A stretch of DNA of 53,900 nt. It comes from Phycisphaerales bacterium (GTDB lineage: Bacteria > Planctomycetota > Phycisphaerae > UBA1845). Location of the stretch: NCBI GenBank assembly GCA_003597935.1, contig QZJT01000126.1, forward strand, positions 1-53,900. Direction: 5' to 3'. Below, piece after piece: positions 7,856-15,783 of this stretch. The translations under genes and the position numbers were made by a program. The notes under the pieces are model-generated. The model made no database searches. It was not told the origin of the DNA and was given only the letters and a program-made list of their open reading frames with translations. Positions within the stretch are counted from its first letter, which is position 1. Every line of letters starts with the position of its first letter.

Positions 7856-9190
7856 ATGCCCAGGAAACAACGGATCATGATGATTTCGACCCACGGGTAC
7901 GTGGCGGCCGAGCCGGAACTGGGCAAGCCCGACACCGGCGGGCAGGTCGTCTACGTGCTCGAGCTGAGCAAGTGCCTGGGTCGGATGGGGTATCAGGTCG
8001 ATATCCTGACGCGCCGGTTCGAGGACCAGCCGCGCAGCGAACGGGTGGCGGACCAGGTGCGCGTGCTGCGGTTCCCGTGCGGCGGCGAGGCCTTCATTCC
8101 CAAGGAGACGCTCTGCCATCACATCCCCGAATGGACGAGGCGGGTGCGAGAGTACGTCGAAGCCAGGCGGCTGCGCTATGCCTTCATCAACAGCCACTAC
8201 TGGGACGCCGGACTGGCCGGACAGGCCCTCTCCAACGCGCTGGGCGTTCTGCACATCCACACGCCGCACTCGATCGGCGCCTGGAAGCGCGACACCATGG
8301 ATGGCGACGCCGACGACCTGGAGCGCAAGTACAACTTCCGGCAGCGCATCCGTGAAGAGAAAGTGGTGTACGACGAGTGCGACGCGCTGGTGGCCACCAC
8401 GTCACAGCAGCGCGACATCCTGGTCACCGGCGAGTATGACGTCCCGCGCGAGAAGATCATCGTCGTGCCGCCCGGCTATGACGACACGCGCTTCTTCCCG
8501 GTCTCGCTGGCGACGCGGGCGGCGCTCAAGCGGCAGTATCAGCTCGACCACCCCGTCGTGCTGGCGCTGGGCCGGATGGCGCACAACAAGGGGTTCGATC
8601 TGCTGATCCAGGCCATGCCGGTGGCCATGAAGCGGATCGAGCGGCTCAAGCTCGTGCTGGCCATCGGCTCGACGGAGCCCTCGCCGCGGGAGCGCGAGCA
8701 GATCGCGGAACTGCACGAGCTGACGCAAAAGCTCGGCATCGCCGATCGGGTTATTTTCCGCGACCACATCCGCGATGACGAGCTGGCCGACCACTACCGT
8801 GTCGCCGACGTCTTCGCCCTGTCCAGCCGTTACGAACCGTTCGGCATGACGGCGGTGGAAGCGATGGCCTGCGGCACGCCGACGGTGGTGACGACCGAGG
8901 GCGGCCTATGGGAGGAGATCGCCTGGGGCCTGGAAGCGATCTACGCCAACCCCTTCGATTCCGAGGCGTTCGGCCACGCGATCTGCTCGATCCTGCAGCA
9001 CCCGAAGCTGGCGTCGCAGCTCGCCAAGTACGGCTCGCAGAAGGCGCGGGCCCGCTTCACCTGGTCGGGCATCGCGCAGCAGATCCTCAGCCGGCTGCAG
9101 AGCCTGCCGCTGCGGATCAAGGCCGCCGAGGCGCCAGTCGAAGAGCCGGAGGACCCATGGGTCGAAGAGCCCTACTTGTCAGCGACCTAG
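7856..9190 (+). CDS. GT4 glycosyltransferase, sucrose-phosphate-synthase-like
   Basis: Predicted cytoplasmic enzyme joining UDP- or ADP-glucose to fructose-6-phosphate. The 444-residue GT-B protein begins IMMISTHGYVAAEPELGKPDTGGQ in two parts: the nucleotide-sugar-binding start and the KPDTGGQVVYV loop typical of sucrose synthase/SPS-type GT4 enzymes. HIHTPHSIGAWK, VVPPGYD and LALGRMAHNKGFD follow, and the retaining-GT EX7E motif is EPFGMTAVE. The ATG at 7856 has a good ribosome site (GGAGG at about 7845); an upstream in-frame extension lacks conservation. The downstream phosphatase overlaps its end by 34 bp. The phosphatase, invertase-like and fructokinase neighbours favour sucrose over other GT4 products such as glucosylglycerate. 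Confidence 0.88.
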   Translation: MPRKQRIMMISTHGYVAAEPELGKPDTGGQVVYVLELSKCLGRMGYQVDILTRRFEDQPRSERVADQVRVLRFPCGGEAFIPKETLCHHIPEWTRRVREYVEARRLRYAFINSHYWDAGLAGQALSNALGVLHIHTPHSIGAWKRDTMDGDADDLERKYNFRQRIREEKVVYDECDALVATTSQQRDILVTGEYDVPREKIIVVPPGYDDTRFFPVSLATRAALKRQYQLDHPVVLALGRMAHNKGFDLLIQAMPVAMKRIERLKLVLAIGSTEPSPREREQIAELHELTQKLGIADRVIFRDHIRDDELADHYRVADVFALSSRYEPFGMTAVEAMACGTPTVVTTEGGLWEEIAWGLEAIYANPFDSEAFGHAICSILQHPKLASQLAKYGSQKARARFTWSGIAQQILSRLQSLPLRIKAAEAPVEEPEDPWVEEPYLSAT

Positions 9191-9888
9191 ACGGCACGCT
9201 GCTCGGCGACGACGATGCCTTGGAGCGGTTCGCGGATTGGCTGGCCCCGCGCCGGGGGCGGCTGATGCTGGCTTATGCCTCCGGCCGCTTCTGGGAGTCC
9301 GTGGAAAACGCCGTCAGAGGATCCGCCCTGCCCCAGCCCGACGCGGTCATCGGCGGTGTGGGCACGTACGTACAGGCTTGGCCTTCGGGCGAGATGATCT
9401 GGTCTCCGGCCGGGATCGTCGACGGCCGGTGGAACCCGCGGACTGTCCGGGAGGCGTTGGCCGGCGTGGCGGGGATCGAGCCGCAGCCGGAGGAGTACCA
9501 GTCGCCGTTCAAGGTCAGCTACTACCTGGACGATGCCGATAAGGAACGGCTGGGCGAAGTCGGGCAGCGGCTTCGCGATCGCGGGATCGCCGCTGATATC
9601 ATCTACAGCTCGAACCGCGACCTCGACGTGGTGCCGGCCGGCGTCAACAAGGGATCGTCCGTCCGCCGCCTGGCCGACTGGGCGGGCGTGGATCCGCGTA
9701 ACGTGATGGTCGCCGGCGACACCGGCAACGATCTGTCGATGTACGAGCGCGGTTTCCGCGGGATCGTGGTGGCCAACGCCCATCCGGTGCTGCGGTCGCT
9801 GAGCGCCCGCAACATCTACCAGGCACGGGCCGCCCACGCCGCCGGCGTGCTGGAGGGCGTGCGGCACTGGTTGTCGAACGTGGACTGA
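9157..9888 (+). CDS. Sucrose-6-phosphate phosphatase-like HAD hydrolase
   Basis: Predicted to dephosphorylate sucrose-6F-phosphate made by the upstream enzyme. The 243-residue HAD protein has motif I SDLDGTLL near the start, a C2-type cap (GGVGTYV ... YQSPFKVSYYLD) and motif IV GDTGNDLSMY; the lysine of motif III is in GVNKGSS. This is the S6PP/Cof-type layout. The ATG at 9157 lies inside the GT4 gene with a GGAGG ribosome site 5 bp upstream, implying translational coupling; a longer frame upstream only reads the GT4 gene out of phase. The next gene starts 1 bp after its stop. Confidence 0.9.
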   Translation: MGRRALLVSDLDGTLLGDDDALERFADWLAPRRGRLMLAYASGRFWESVENAVRGSALPQPDAVIGGVGTYVQAWPSGEMIWSPAGIVDGRWNPRTVREALAGVAGIEPQPEEYQSPFKVSYYLDDADKERLGEVGQRLRDRGIAADIIYSSNRDLDVVPAGVNKGSSVRRLADWAGVDPRNVMVAGDTGNDLSMYERGFRGIVVANAHPVLRSLSARNIYQARAAHAAGVLEGVRHWLSNVD

Positions 9889-9889
9889 T

Positions 9890-11269
9890 ATGCACCTGCT
9901 CGATCAGACGTTTCAGAAGGCGATCGAGGTCCTGCGCATGAACGTCACCGAGCGCGGGTTCAGCGCGTGCAGCCTGGCCCACGACGAAGATCCGGGCAGC
10001 AACTATCGCAGCGTGTGGGCGCGCGATTCGGCCATGACGCTGATGTGGTCGTTGCCGCTGGCGGACCCGGAGTTGACGGACTGCGCCCGCCGGTCCCTGG
10101 AGACCATCCTGGGAGCCCAGTCCCGCGACGGGCACCTGCCGAACTACGTGGACGTGGCGACCGGTGAGCCGCAATTCGGCGGCATCGGCAACATCGCGGG
10201 GATCGATTCGGCGCTGTGGGTGGTCATCGCGGCGTGGAACTACGTCCGCGTGACCGGCGACACCGCCTTCGCTCGGCGGCACTTCGACCGGCTCCATCGC
10301 ACGATGAAGTGGCTTCGCGCCCATGATTCGAACAACTGCGGTCTGCTGGAGGTGCCGGAGGCCTCCGACTGGACCGACCTGTTCCCCCGTTCCTACAACG
10401 TGCTGTACGACGAAGTGCTGTGGTACCGCGCCAACGTGGACTTCGTCGAGCTGCGGACGCTGAACGGCCGATCGGTGGAGCGCTACATCAACCGGGCGGC
10501 CCGCATCCGCAAGCTCATTAATGACCAGTTCTGGCCGACGCCCGAATCGCTCCAGCCGACGGCTGAGTCCTTCGCGAAGACGCAGTTCACTATGGGGCGG
10601 GCCCGGTATCTGATCGCCCAGATCACGCCGTTCGGGTTCAGTTGGCGGTGCGACGTGCTCGGCAACATCATTGCGTCGCTGTATGGCGTGCTCAGCGACG
10701 AGCGGGCCGACCGCGTCCGCCGCTTCCTGCGGCAGGTGTCCATCGACGATCCGCACCCGGTGAAGGTGCTCTACCCGGCCATCCACCCGGGCGAGCCGGA
10801 CTGGCGCGATTACTTTCTGGTCAACTTGCAGAACCTGCCCCACCATTACCACAACGGCGGCATCTGGCCCTTCGTCGGAGGGTTGTGGGTGCGCTTCCTG
10901 GACCGTTTGGGGCAGCACCAGCACGCCGAGGAGGCGTTGACCCGGCTGGCCGAGGTGTGCCGCGACGGGATCGAGCGCGACTGGGAGTTCAACGAGTGGG
11001 CGCACGGCCTGACCGGCCGCCCGATGGGCAAGGCCTATCAGGCCTGGAGCGCCGCCTCCTACGTGGCCGCCTACCTGCGGTTCCAGGGCGATACCTCCAT
11101 CGAAGTCGCCGAGAAAGGGCCGGACGAGATCGTGCAGCGGCGGGCATCGGGCCTGTCCGCGTCCGTCACCGACGGATCGGTCGACCTCGACGTGCAGGCG
11201 AGGCCCGACGGTGGGAGTCAGGCGGAAGCAGACGGGAGCGAGGGAGTAAGGGAGGGAGTAGGGGAGTAA
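9890..11269 (+). CDS. GH100-like (neutral/alkaline invertase-type) glycosidase
   Basis: Predicted (alpha/alpha)6-barrel cytoplasmic enzyme without a signal peptide, 459 residues. Motifs seen are YRSVWARDSAMT, GHLPNYVD, EASDWTDLFPRSYNVLYDEV, the YHNGGIWPFVGGLW stretch, and GKAYQAWSAASYVAAYLRF. The last two match the YHNGG-WP and YQTWS-AGY blocks of neutral invertases (GH100). An amylo-alpha-1,6-glucosidase-like activity is the alternative. It is transcribed with the GT4 and phosphatase genes, so sucrose made by them could be hydrolysed by this enzyme. The last ~20 codons run into a GGGAGTA tandem repeat and the stop lies in the repeat, so the native C-terminus is doubtful. Confidence 0.82.
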   Translation: MHLLDQTFQKAIEVLRMNVTERGFSACSLAHDEDPGSNYRSVWARDSAMTLMWSLPLADPELTDCARRSLETILGAQSRDGHLPNYVDVATGEPQFGGIGNIAGIDSALWVVIAAWNYVRVTGDTAFARRHFDRLHRTMKWLRAHDSNNCGLLEVPEASDWTDLFPRSYNVLYDEVLWYRANVDFVELRTLNGRSVERYINRAARIRKLINDQFWPTPESLQPTAESFAKTQFTMGRARYLIAQITPFGFSWRCDVLGNIIASLYGVLSDERADRVRRFLRQVSIDDPHPVKVLYPAIHPGEPDWRDYFLVNLQNLPHHYHNGGIWPFVGGLWVRFLDRLGQHQHAEEALTRLAEVCRDGIERDWEFNEWAHGLTGRPMGKAYQAWSAASYVAAYLRFQGDTSIEVAEKGPDEIVQRRASGLSASVTDGSVDLDVQARPDGGSQAEADGSEGVREGVGE

Positions 11270-11350
11270 GGGAGGGAGTAGGGGAGTAAGGGAGTCAGGG
11301 AATCAGGGAGCAAGGGAGCAACGGACAAGGGACAAGGGACAAGGGAGGCA
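11229..11350. repeat. GGGAGTA-type simple tandem repeat
   Basis: Runs of GGGAGGGAGTAGGGGAGTAA, then GGGAGTCA/GGGAATCA/GGGAGCAA and GGACAAGGGACAA units. The 3' end of the GH100-like gene lies in it. A palindrome, CCAGGGACTTCAGTCCCTGG, follows at about 11382-11401. Confidence 0.85.
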
Positions 11351-11598
11351 GGCTCCTCTTCGCCCGGGGGCGCACGATCGTAGCCAGGGACTTCAGTCCC
11401 TGGGAAGACGCCCCCCCCCAATCTCTGCGGCCCGGAGGGCCGACGAGGCTCACGAATACGGAACCGCGACAATCGACGACAGACGGTACGACTTGCCCGG
11501 ATCGTGACCCGAAATCGCCGCACCCGGTAGTCCGCCGGGACATCCACGCGGGCTTCAAGCCTGCGCCGCGCTGCCGGCACCTGTTCCTGCGCCGTGAT
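11270..11598. other. Intergenic repeat region between convergent genes
   Basis: Lies between the 3' ends of the invertase-like and fructokinase genes. It holds the GGGAGTA repeat, the CCAGGGACT palindrome (about 11382-11401) and a GCGGGCTTCAAGCCTGCG palindrome (about 11549-11566). Either palindrome could serve as a bidirectional terminator, but no T-tract was seen. No coding sequence was found. Confidence 0.6.
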
Positions 11599-12495
11599 CT
11601 AATCCCTTACTCCCAGTCCCTTCAGTTCCTCCCGTAGTTCCGGCATCGCCCCCCTCCGTCCGGCGACCAGTCCGCCCACGTCGTTTGCGAAGTGCAGCAC
11701 GTCTTCCAGGGGCCACTGCTGCAGCAATCCGCACACCAGTGCGGCCGTGAAGGCGTCGCCGGCGCCCACCGTGTCGGCGACGTCGACCTTCACCCCGCGT
11801 GCTTCCGCGGTCTGCTCCGCCGACACGGCCAGGCACCCGCGTTCGCCGCGCGTCACGCACACCAGTCGAAGATCGAACCATTGTCGCAGCGCCCGGGCGC
11901 AGGCGTCCGGCTCCCCGGCAGGATCGAGTCCGACCAGCTCCGCCACGACCGGTGCCTCCTCGTGGTTGAGCTTGACCACGTCGCACCGCTCCAGCGACGC
12001 CTCGATCACGTCGCGCGTGTACCACGGCGGGCGCAGGTTCACGTCGTAAACGCGCAAGGCGGCGGTGTACGTATCGAGCACGCGCTGGATGGTGGCCCGC
12101 GACGCCGGGCTGCGCTGGGCGAGCGTGCCGAAGCAGATGGCGGCCGCGCCGTCCAACCCGGCTGAGAGGGCGTCGTTCCACTCGATATGGTCCCAGGCGG
12201 CGTCCGGGTGGATCGTATAGACGGGCTTGTCGGCCCGACTTGTATCGACGGTGACTCTTCCCGTCGCGTGGTCCGGGTCGCGCTGGATCGCCTGCGTGGA
12301 CAGCCCGCGCCGCGTCAACTCGATCAGCAGCGCGTCGCCGTCCGGGTCGAGGCCCACCCGAGACACGACCCGGCCGGTCATGCCGAGCTGGCCGGCGTGG
12401 TACGCCACGTTCGCAGGCGCCCCGCCCGGACTGCGACCGTGGCCGAAGCAGTCCCACAGCAGTTCGCCCAGACCTGCGATCATCCGCTTCTCCAT
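11599..12495 (-). CDS. Fructokinase-like PfkB-family sugar kinase
   Basis: Predicted to phosphorylate fructose (or a related sugar) with ATP in the cytoplasm. The ~298-residue ribokinase-fold protein has the N-terminal GLGELLWDCF, the substrate motif SPGGAPANVAYHAGQLG typical of fructokinases, VKLNHEEAP, and the C-terminal signature DTVGAGDAFTAAL with the catalytic Asp in GAGD. The ATG at 12495 is chosen over a GTG one codon upstream; ATG 12483 is also possible. It converges on the sucrose operon and would channel fructose released by the invertase-like enzyme. The Asp-box protein gene upstream (stop at 12535) is on the same strand, but functional linkage is not expected. Confidence 0.92.
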   Translation of the reverse strand: MEKRMIAGLGELLWDCFGHGRSPGGAPANVAYHAGQLGMTGRVVSRVGLDPDGDALLIELTRRGLSTQAIQRDPDHATGRVTVDTSRADKPVYTIHPDAAWDHIEWNDALSAGLDGAAAICFGTLAQRSPASRATIQRVLDTYTAALRVYDVNLRPPWYTRDVIEASLERCDVVKLNHEEAPVVAELVGLDPAGEPDACARALRQWFDLRLVCVTRGERGCLAVSAEQTAEARGVKVDVADTVGAGDAFTAALVCGLLQQWPLEDVLHFANDVGGLVAGRRGAMPELREELKGLGVRD

Positions 12496-12534
12496 CACGT
12501 CGCTTCGCGTCGCGCCGGATGGCGCGTGCAGCGC

Positions 12535-14292
12535 TTACGGGCAGTCGACGACTTCGCTGTACTGCGGGCACTCGACAATCGCAACGGTGCGACGGCCCGA
12601 CTGGTTTTGCCACTTGAACTTTCCGCGGCCGGCGTCGTTGAGCGTGATGACCTGACGATCGCCGTTATTGTCGAGCGTCAGTTCCGTGCCCTGCGGCAGG
12701 CTGGACTTCACCACGGCCTTCAGCTTGCCGCGCTCGTTGCAGGCGACCTTGAACTTGCGGATGTCGTCGCAGTTGACGCCTTCGCACTCGTCCGGAACGC
12801 CGTTGTGGTTGTCATCGCGGCTGCGGCCGGAGGCGATGTCGTCGCCGTCGTGGTAGCCGTTCCGGTTGCAGTCGATGTCGATGCGCAGGAAGTAAACGTC
12901 CTGTTCTCCGTTGAACGTGGCCGCGTAGGCCAGGCCGGCGCCGAGCGCGTCGGAGAACATACCGATGTAGTCGCCGAGCTTGCTCTGCTGCGGCCAGCCG
13001 ACGTGGCTGTTGAAAGGTGGGGAGACCTGCAAGTTGGGCGACCAGGTCAAACCGGCGTCCGTCGAGTAGGCGTAGAACACCTCGGACACTTCGGCCGGTC
13101 CGTGGCGGGTGTCATACCAGGCCGCGTCCAGCCGGCCGCTGGGCGCCACCGACAGCACCCCGAACCACTGCCAGGCGGTACCGGGCGGTTCGTCATTGAC
13201 TCGGACCGCCTGAGCCCAGGTGCGTCCGCCGTCCGTGCTGCGGGAAAAGTGTACGTCGTATGGATCGGCGCCGGTGGGATCGAGCGAACACAGCAGGTAG
13301 ACGTTGCCGCGGGTGGGGCCGACGCTGCGATCGGTGACGATCCACGGTTGGCCGAGCAGTCCACCCGGGTTGGGGGCGCCTCCCAGACGCAGGAAGCCAC
13401 CCATCGCGACGGTCACGGCCTGGGGAAACGTGGGCGTCTGGCCGGGGAGTTGGGCATCGGTCGAGGCGGCCACGGTAAAGTTGCGGTCCACAAGGTAGAG
13501 CTTGCCATTGACGTCGACGTCGATGGTGCCCCACACCGTCGTGCCGATCGGCGCCCGCATCCGCACCGGCCAGGACAGGCCGCCATCGGTTGAGCGTGTG
13601 AAGTTGGTCCCATTGGACCAGGTCATGTAGAGATGGCCGCGCCCGGGGCCGTCGGTCACATCGACGGCCAGCCACTGCTTGTCGATGAACTCAGCCGCGA
13701 TCTGCAGTGGGCCTTCCCAGTTGACGCCGCCGTTGGCCGATTTGAAGAGCCGTACTCCGGGCACGTCGTCTCCGATCGCCGAGTAGTAGAACACGCCGTC
13801 CGCGTCCGCGACCAGCACGGGGTCGCTGCCGAACCTGCCGGGCCACAGCGAGCCTGGGAAGGTCCAATGGCGCCCGCCGTCGCTGCTGTAGCCATAGCCG
13901 GACTGCCGGAAGTTCGACCGGACGGAGTCGAACTGCCGCCAGCCGATCACGATGCTGTCCGGGTCGGTCGGATCGACGGCGATGGACGGTTCGTTGGCGG
14001 CGTCACCCACGATGTTCATGCCGTTGCGGTCCACGTTGACCTGCACGCTTTCGAAGCCGTTGAACAATACCAAGGCTGGTTCGGACAGCGTCCGCACGCT
14101 GGGAACAATCCACGGACCGAACGGGCGTTCGCCCTGGTCGTCAGGGAGGATCGAGACGGGCGGGCCCTCGCCGGTGACGCGCTCGGCACGATCGCCGTGA
14201 CGTGGCACGGCAGCCGCGGCGTCCGGACACATCGAACGGACCGCCAGTACCAACACAACAACAGATAAGACTCGGGCAACCTTGGACGTCAT
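12535..14292 (-). CDS. Secreted Asp-box (BNR/sialidase-like) propeller with calcium loops and shared C-terminal domain
   Basis: 585 residues with a signal peptide (about 1-28, VLSVVVLVLAVRS ... AAA). The body has five Asp-box turns: SSDGGRHW, SANGGVNW, STDGGLSW, STDGGRTW and STDAGLTW. This indicates a six-bladed sialidase-like propeller, but the arginine triad of true sialidases was not identified, so hydrolase activity is not claimed. A TSP3/dockerin-like calcium segment follows (DCNRNGYHDGDDI ... DDNHNGVPDECEG). The last ~80 residues form the same cysteine-framed domain as the 6833-7675 protein (VNCDDIRKFKVACNERGKLK ... ECPQYSEVVDC). Likely cell-surface or periplasmic. Confidence 0.85.
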   Translation of the reverse strand: MTSKVARVLSVVVLVLAVRSMCPDAAAAVPRHGDRAERVTGEGPPVSILPDDQGERPFGPWIVPSVRTLSEPALVLFNGFESVQVNVDRNGMNIVGDAANEPSIAVDPTDPDSIVIGWRQFDSVRSNFRQSGYGYSSDGGRHWTFPGSLWPGRFGSDPVLVADADGVFYYSAIGDDVPGVRLFKSANGGVNWEGPLQIAAEFIDKQWLAVDVTDGPGRGHLYMTWSNGTNFTRSTDGGLSWPVRMRAPIGTTVWGTIDVDVNGKLYLVDRNFTVAASTDAQLPGQTPTFPQAVTVAMGGFLRLGGAPNPGGLLGQPWIVTDRSVGPTRGNVYLLCSLDPTGADPYDVHFSRSTDGGRTWAQAVRVNDEPPGTAWQWFGVLSVAPSGRLDAAWYDTRHGPAEVSEVFYAYSTDAGLTWSPNLQVSPPFNSHVGWPQQSKLGDYIGMFSDALGAGLAYAATFNGEQDVYFLRIDIDCNRNGYHDGDDIASGRSRDDNHNGVPDECEGVNCDDIRKFKVACNERGKLKAVVKSSLPQGTELTLDNNGDRQVITLNDAGRGKFKWQNQSGRRTVAIVECPQYSEVVDCP

Positions 14293-14440
14293 CTTTCTTC
14301 CTCCCCGTTGGGTATGCGGCAGGTTTCCTCCCCCCCTGGGCGTGCGGCCCGCATTGTACCCCGGCGGCCGCGGCGATTCCAGACCGGACGCTCGTCACGC
14401 CGTCAGCGGGTGCATGCCGGAATCGGCGGGGCATCTGAGC

Positions 14441-14466
14441 GAGCCGCGTGGCTTCAGCCCGCGCGG
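14441..14466. repeat. Single REP-like palindrome (GAGCCGCG...CGCGG)
   Basis: Core GAGCCGCGTGGCTTCAGCCC followed by GCGCGG. Same family as the paired copies at 15241-15468 and 24134-24297. It lies between the Asp-box gene start and the ROK kinase 3' end; the rest of the 14293-14559 gap shows no gene. Confidence 0.8.
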
Positions 14467-14559
14467 AGTTTCCCTACGGATGCCCTCTCCCTTGCGGGTA
14501 TGGCATTCCCCCGGTCGCCAGACCGTCACCTGGCGATCCAAGGAAGGCCGCCGATTCCG

Positions 14560-15639
14560 TCACCCACCGGCCGTCAGCAGCGCCGCCCCCACGGCCGCGG
14601 CCCCGTCGCCGAGGCGGGCCGGGGCGACAGCGACCCGGGGAGACCACTGGATCCGGCCTGCGCGAAGGTCGATGCCGGCCGTGGACATCAGCGCGACTTC
14701 GTTGGATCTGCCGCCTCCGATAAGGATGACGGCATCGCCCGAGCAACCGTCTGCAAGGTACCCGGCGATTGCGTCGATGCAGGCGTGGAGCGCCCATCCT
14801 GCCCGCCCGGCGTCTGAACCGGGCCGTCGCGTGCTGAGGTATGCCTCCAGGCAGCCGGCCAGTCCGCAGGCGCACCGCGGCGCGTTCGCGCCGTCGTCGA
14901 CGATCAGCAAGTCCGGGTGATGCCGCCCGCGCCGCGCCGGGGCGACGTACCGCCCGTCCCGCGCCTCGCCCAGCGCCACGCCCGTGCCCAGCCGCAGGTG
15001 GACGAATCGCGACGGCCTGGGGGGGGGAAGCGCGAGGTATTCCGCCCAGGTCGCGGCGTGGGCATCAGTGAACAGCCGCACCGGCCGTTGCAGCCCTGCT
15101 TCAAGCCGCGCCACGAACGCCGTGCCTTCCAATGGTTGCAGATTCACCGCGCGCAGGATCGCCTTACCGTCGGCGGAGACGATGCCCGCGACGGCCACGC
15201 CGATGGGCGGGTCGCGATCCCTTGCGTTCCGATCCTCCCAGCGCGCCGCGGGCTTCAGCCCGCGCGGAGGTTCGGTCGGTAACAAGTTGCTCGGTTGAGA
15301 TGGACGTTCCTGCTCCCCGGAATCAACGCGCGTCGAGTGCCGGATCGCTTCGGGCGATTGTGCCCAAGCTCCGGTGGGCGGCTCGCCGGGGTCAATGATC
15401 CAAGGGGACGACCCTTCCGGGCGACTTGCTTGTGTCCGAAACACCGCGCGGGCTGAAGCCCGCGGCTCGCTGAAGACGTCTGCCAGCCAATCCAGCAGCC
15501 CATCGATCAAAGCCGGATCAGCCCCGCCCGCACCGATCCCGTGCCTCATGCGCTTCGACGCGAGCACTCCACCGTCCGGGCCGACCTGCACCGCCCGCGC
15601 CCACGTGCCGCCGATGTCAAACCCTACGCGCGCAATCAT
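14560..15639 (-). CDS. ROK-family sugar kinase carrying an in-frame repeat-pair insertion
   Basis: Predicted cytoplasmic ATP-dependent sugar kinase. The N-terminal phosphate motif is GFDIGGTWARAV, followed by VGVAVAGIVS-type core (GVAVAGIVSADGKAIL), the catalytic-Asp region FTDAHAATWAEYL, and a ROK zinc motif CACGLAGCLEAYLS. A segment of about 76 codons (15241-15468) between LLDWLADVF and the GVAVAG strand is not expected in ROK kinases: it consists of two inverted REP-like palindromes and the DNA between them, read through in frame (PPRGLKPAARW and EPRASARAVF are palindrome translations). The ATG at 15639 is chosen over an upstream in-frame TTG. Neighbouring murQ and the GHL10 gene suggest an amino sugar substrate (MurNAc or GlcNAc), which is inference. 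Confidence 0.85.
   Translation of the reverse strand: MIARVGFDIGGTWARAVQVGPDGGVLASKRMRHGIGAGGADPALIDGLLDWLADVFSEPRASARAVFRTQASRPEGSSPWIIDPGEPPTGAWAQSPEAIRHSTRVDSGEQERPSQPSNLLPTEPPRGLKPAARWEDRNARDRDPPIGVAVAGIVSADGKAILRAVNLQPLEGTAFVARLEAGLQRPVRLFTDAHAATWAEYLALPPPRPSRFVHLRLGTGVALGEARDGRYVAPARRGRHHPDLLIVDDGANAPRCACGLAGCLEAYLSTRRPGSDAGRAGWALHACIDAIAGYLADGCSGDAVILIGGGRSNEVALMSTAGIDLRAGRIQWSPRVAVAPARLGDGAAAVGAALLTAGG
15241..15468. repeat. REPIN-like inverted palindrome pair inside the ROK kinase gene
   Basis: The left palindrome is CCGCGGGCTTCAGCCCGCG (within 15241-15267). The right is its inverted copy, CGCGCGGGCTGAAGCCCGCG (within 15444-15468). The span of 228 bp is exactly 76 codons with no stop in the kinase frame. 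Two inverted REPs around a spacer is the REPIN architecture known from RAYT-mobilised elements; no RAYT transposase is in the window. Confidence 0.8.
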
Positions 15640-15670
15640 CCTGGGCTTGGTACTCGAAGCACTCTCCTTG

Positions 15671-15778
15671 CCAACCTTCAACCTTCAACCTTCAACCTTC
15701 AACCTTCCAACCTTCCAACCTTCCAACCTTCCAACCTTCCAACCTTCCAACCTTCAACCTTCGACCTTAGACCTTCGA
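15671..15778. repeat. CCTTCCAA simple tandem repeat
   Basis: About 108 bp of CAACCTTC and CAACCTTC-plus-C units (periods 8 to 9), ending CCTTCGACCTTAGACC. It fills the gap between the GHL10 gene stop and the ROK kinase start, where a ribosome binding site or promoter would be expected. Confidence 0.9.
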
Positions 15779-15783
15779 CTCAT

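Noticed and set aside
8908-9156. Upstream extension of the sucrose-phosphatase frame
   Set aside because: It reads the GT4 coding region in another phase; the HAD motif starts right after ATG 9157, which has a good ribosome site.
12187-13593. 468-residue plus-strand frame
   Set aside because: Opposite the Asp-box gene and fructokinase start; no recognisable motif, while the minus strand has five Asp boxes.
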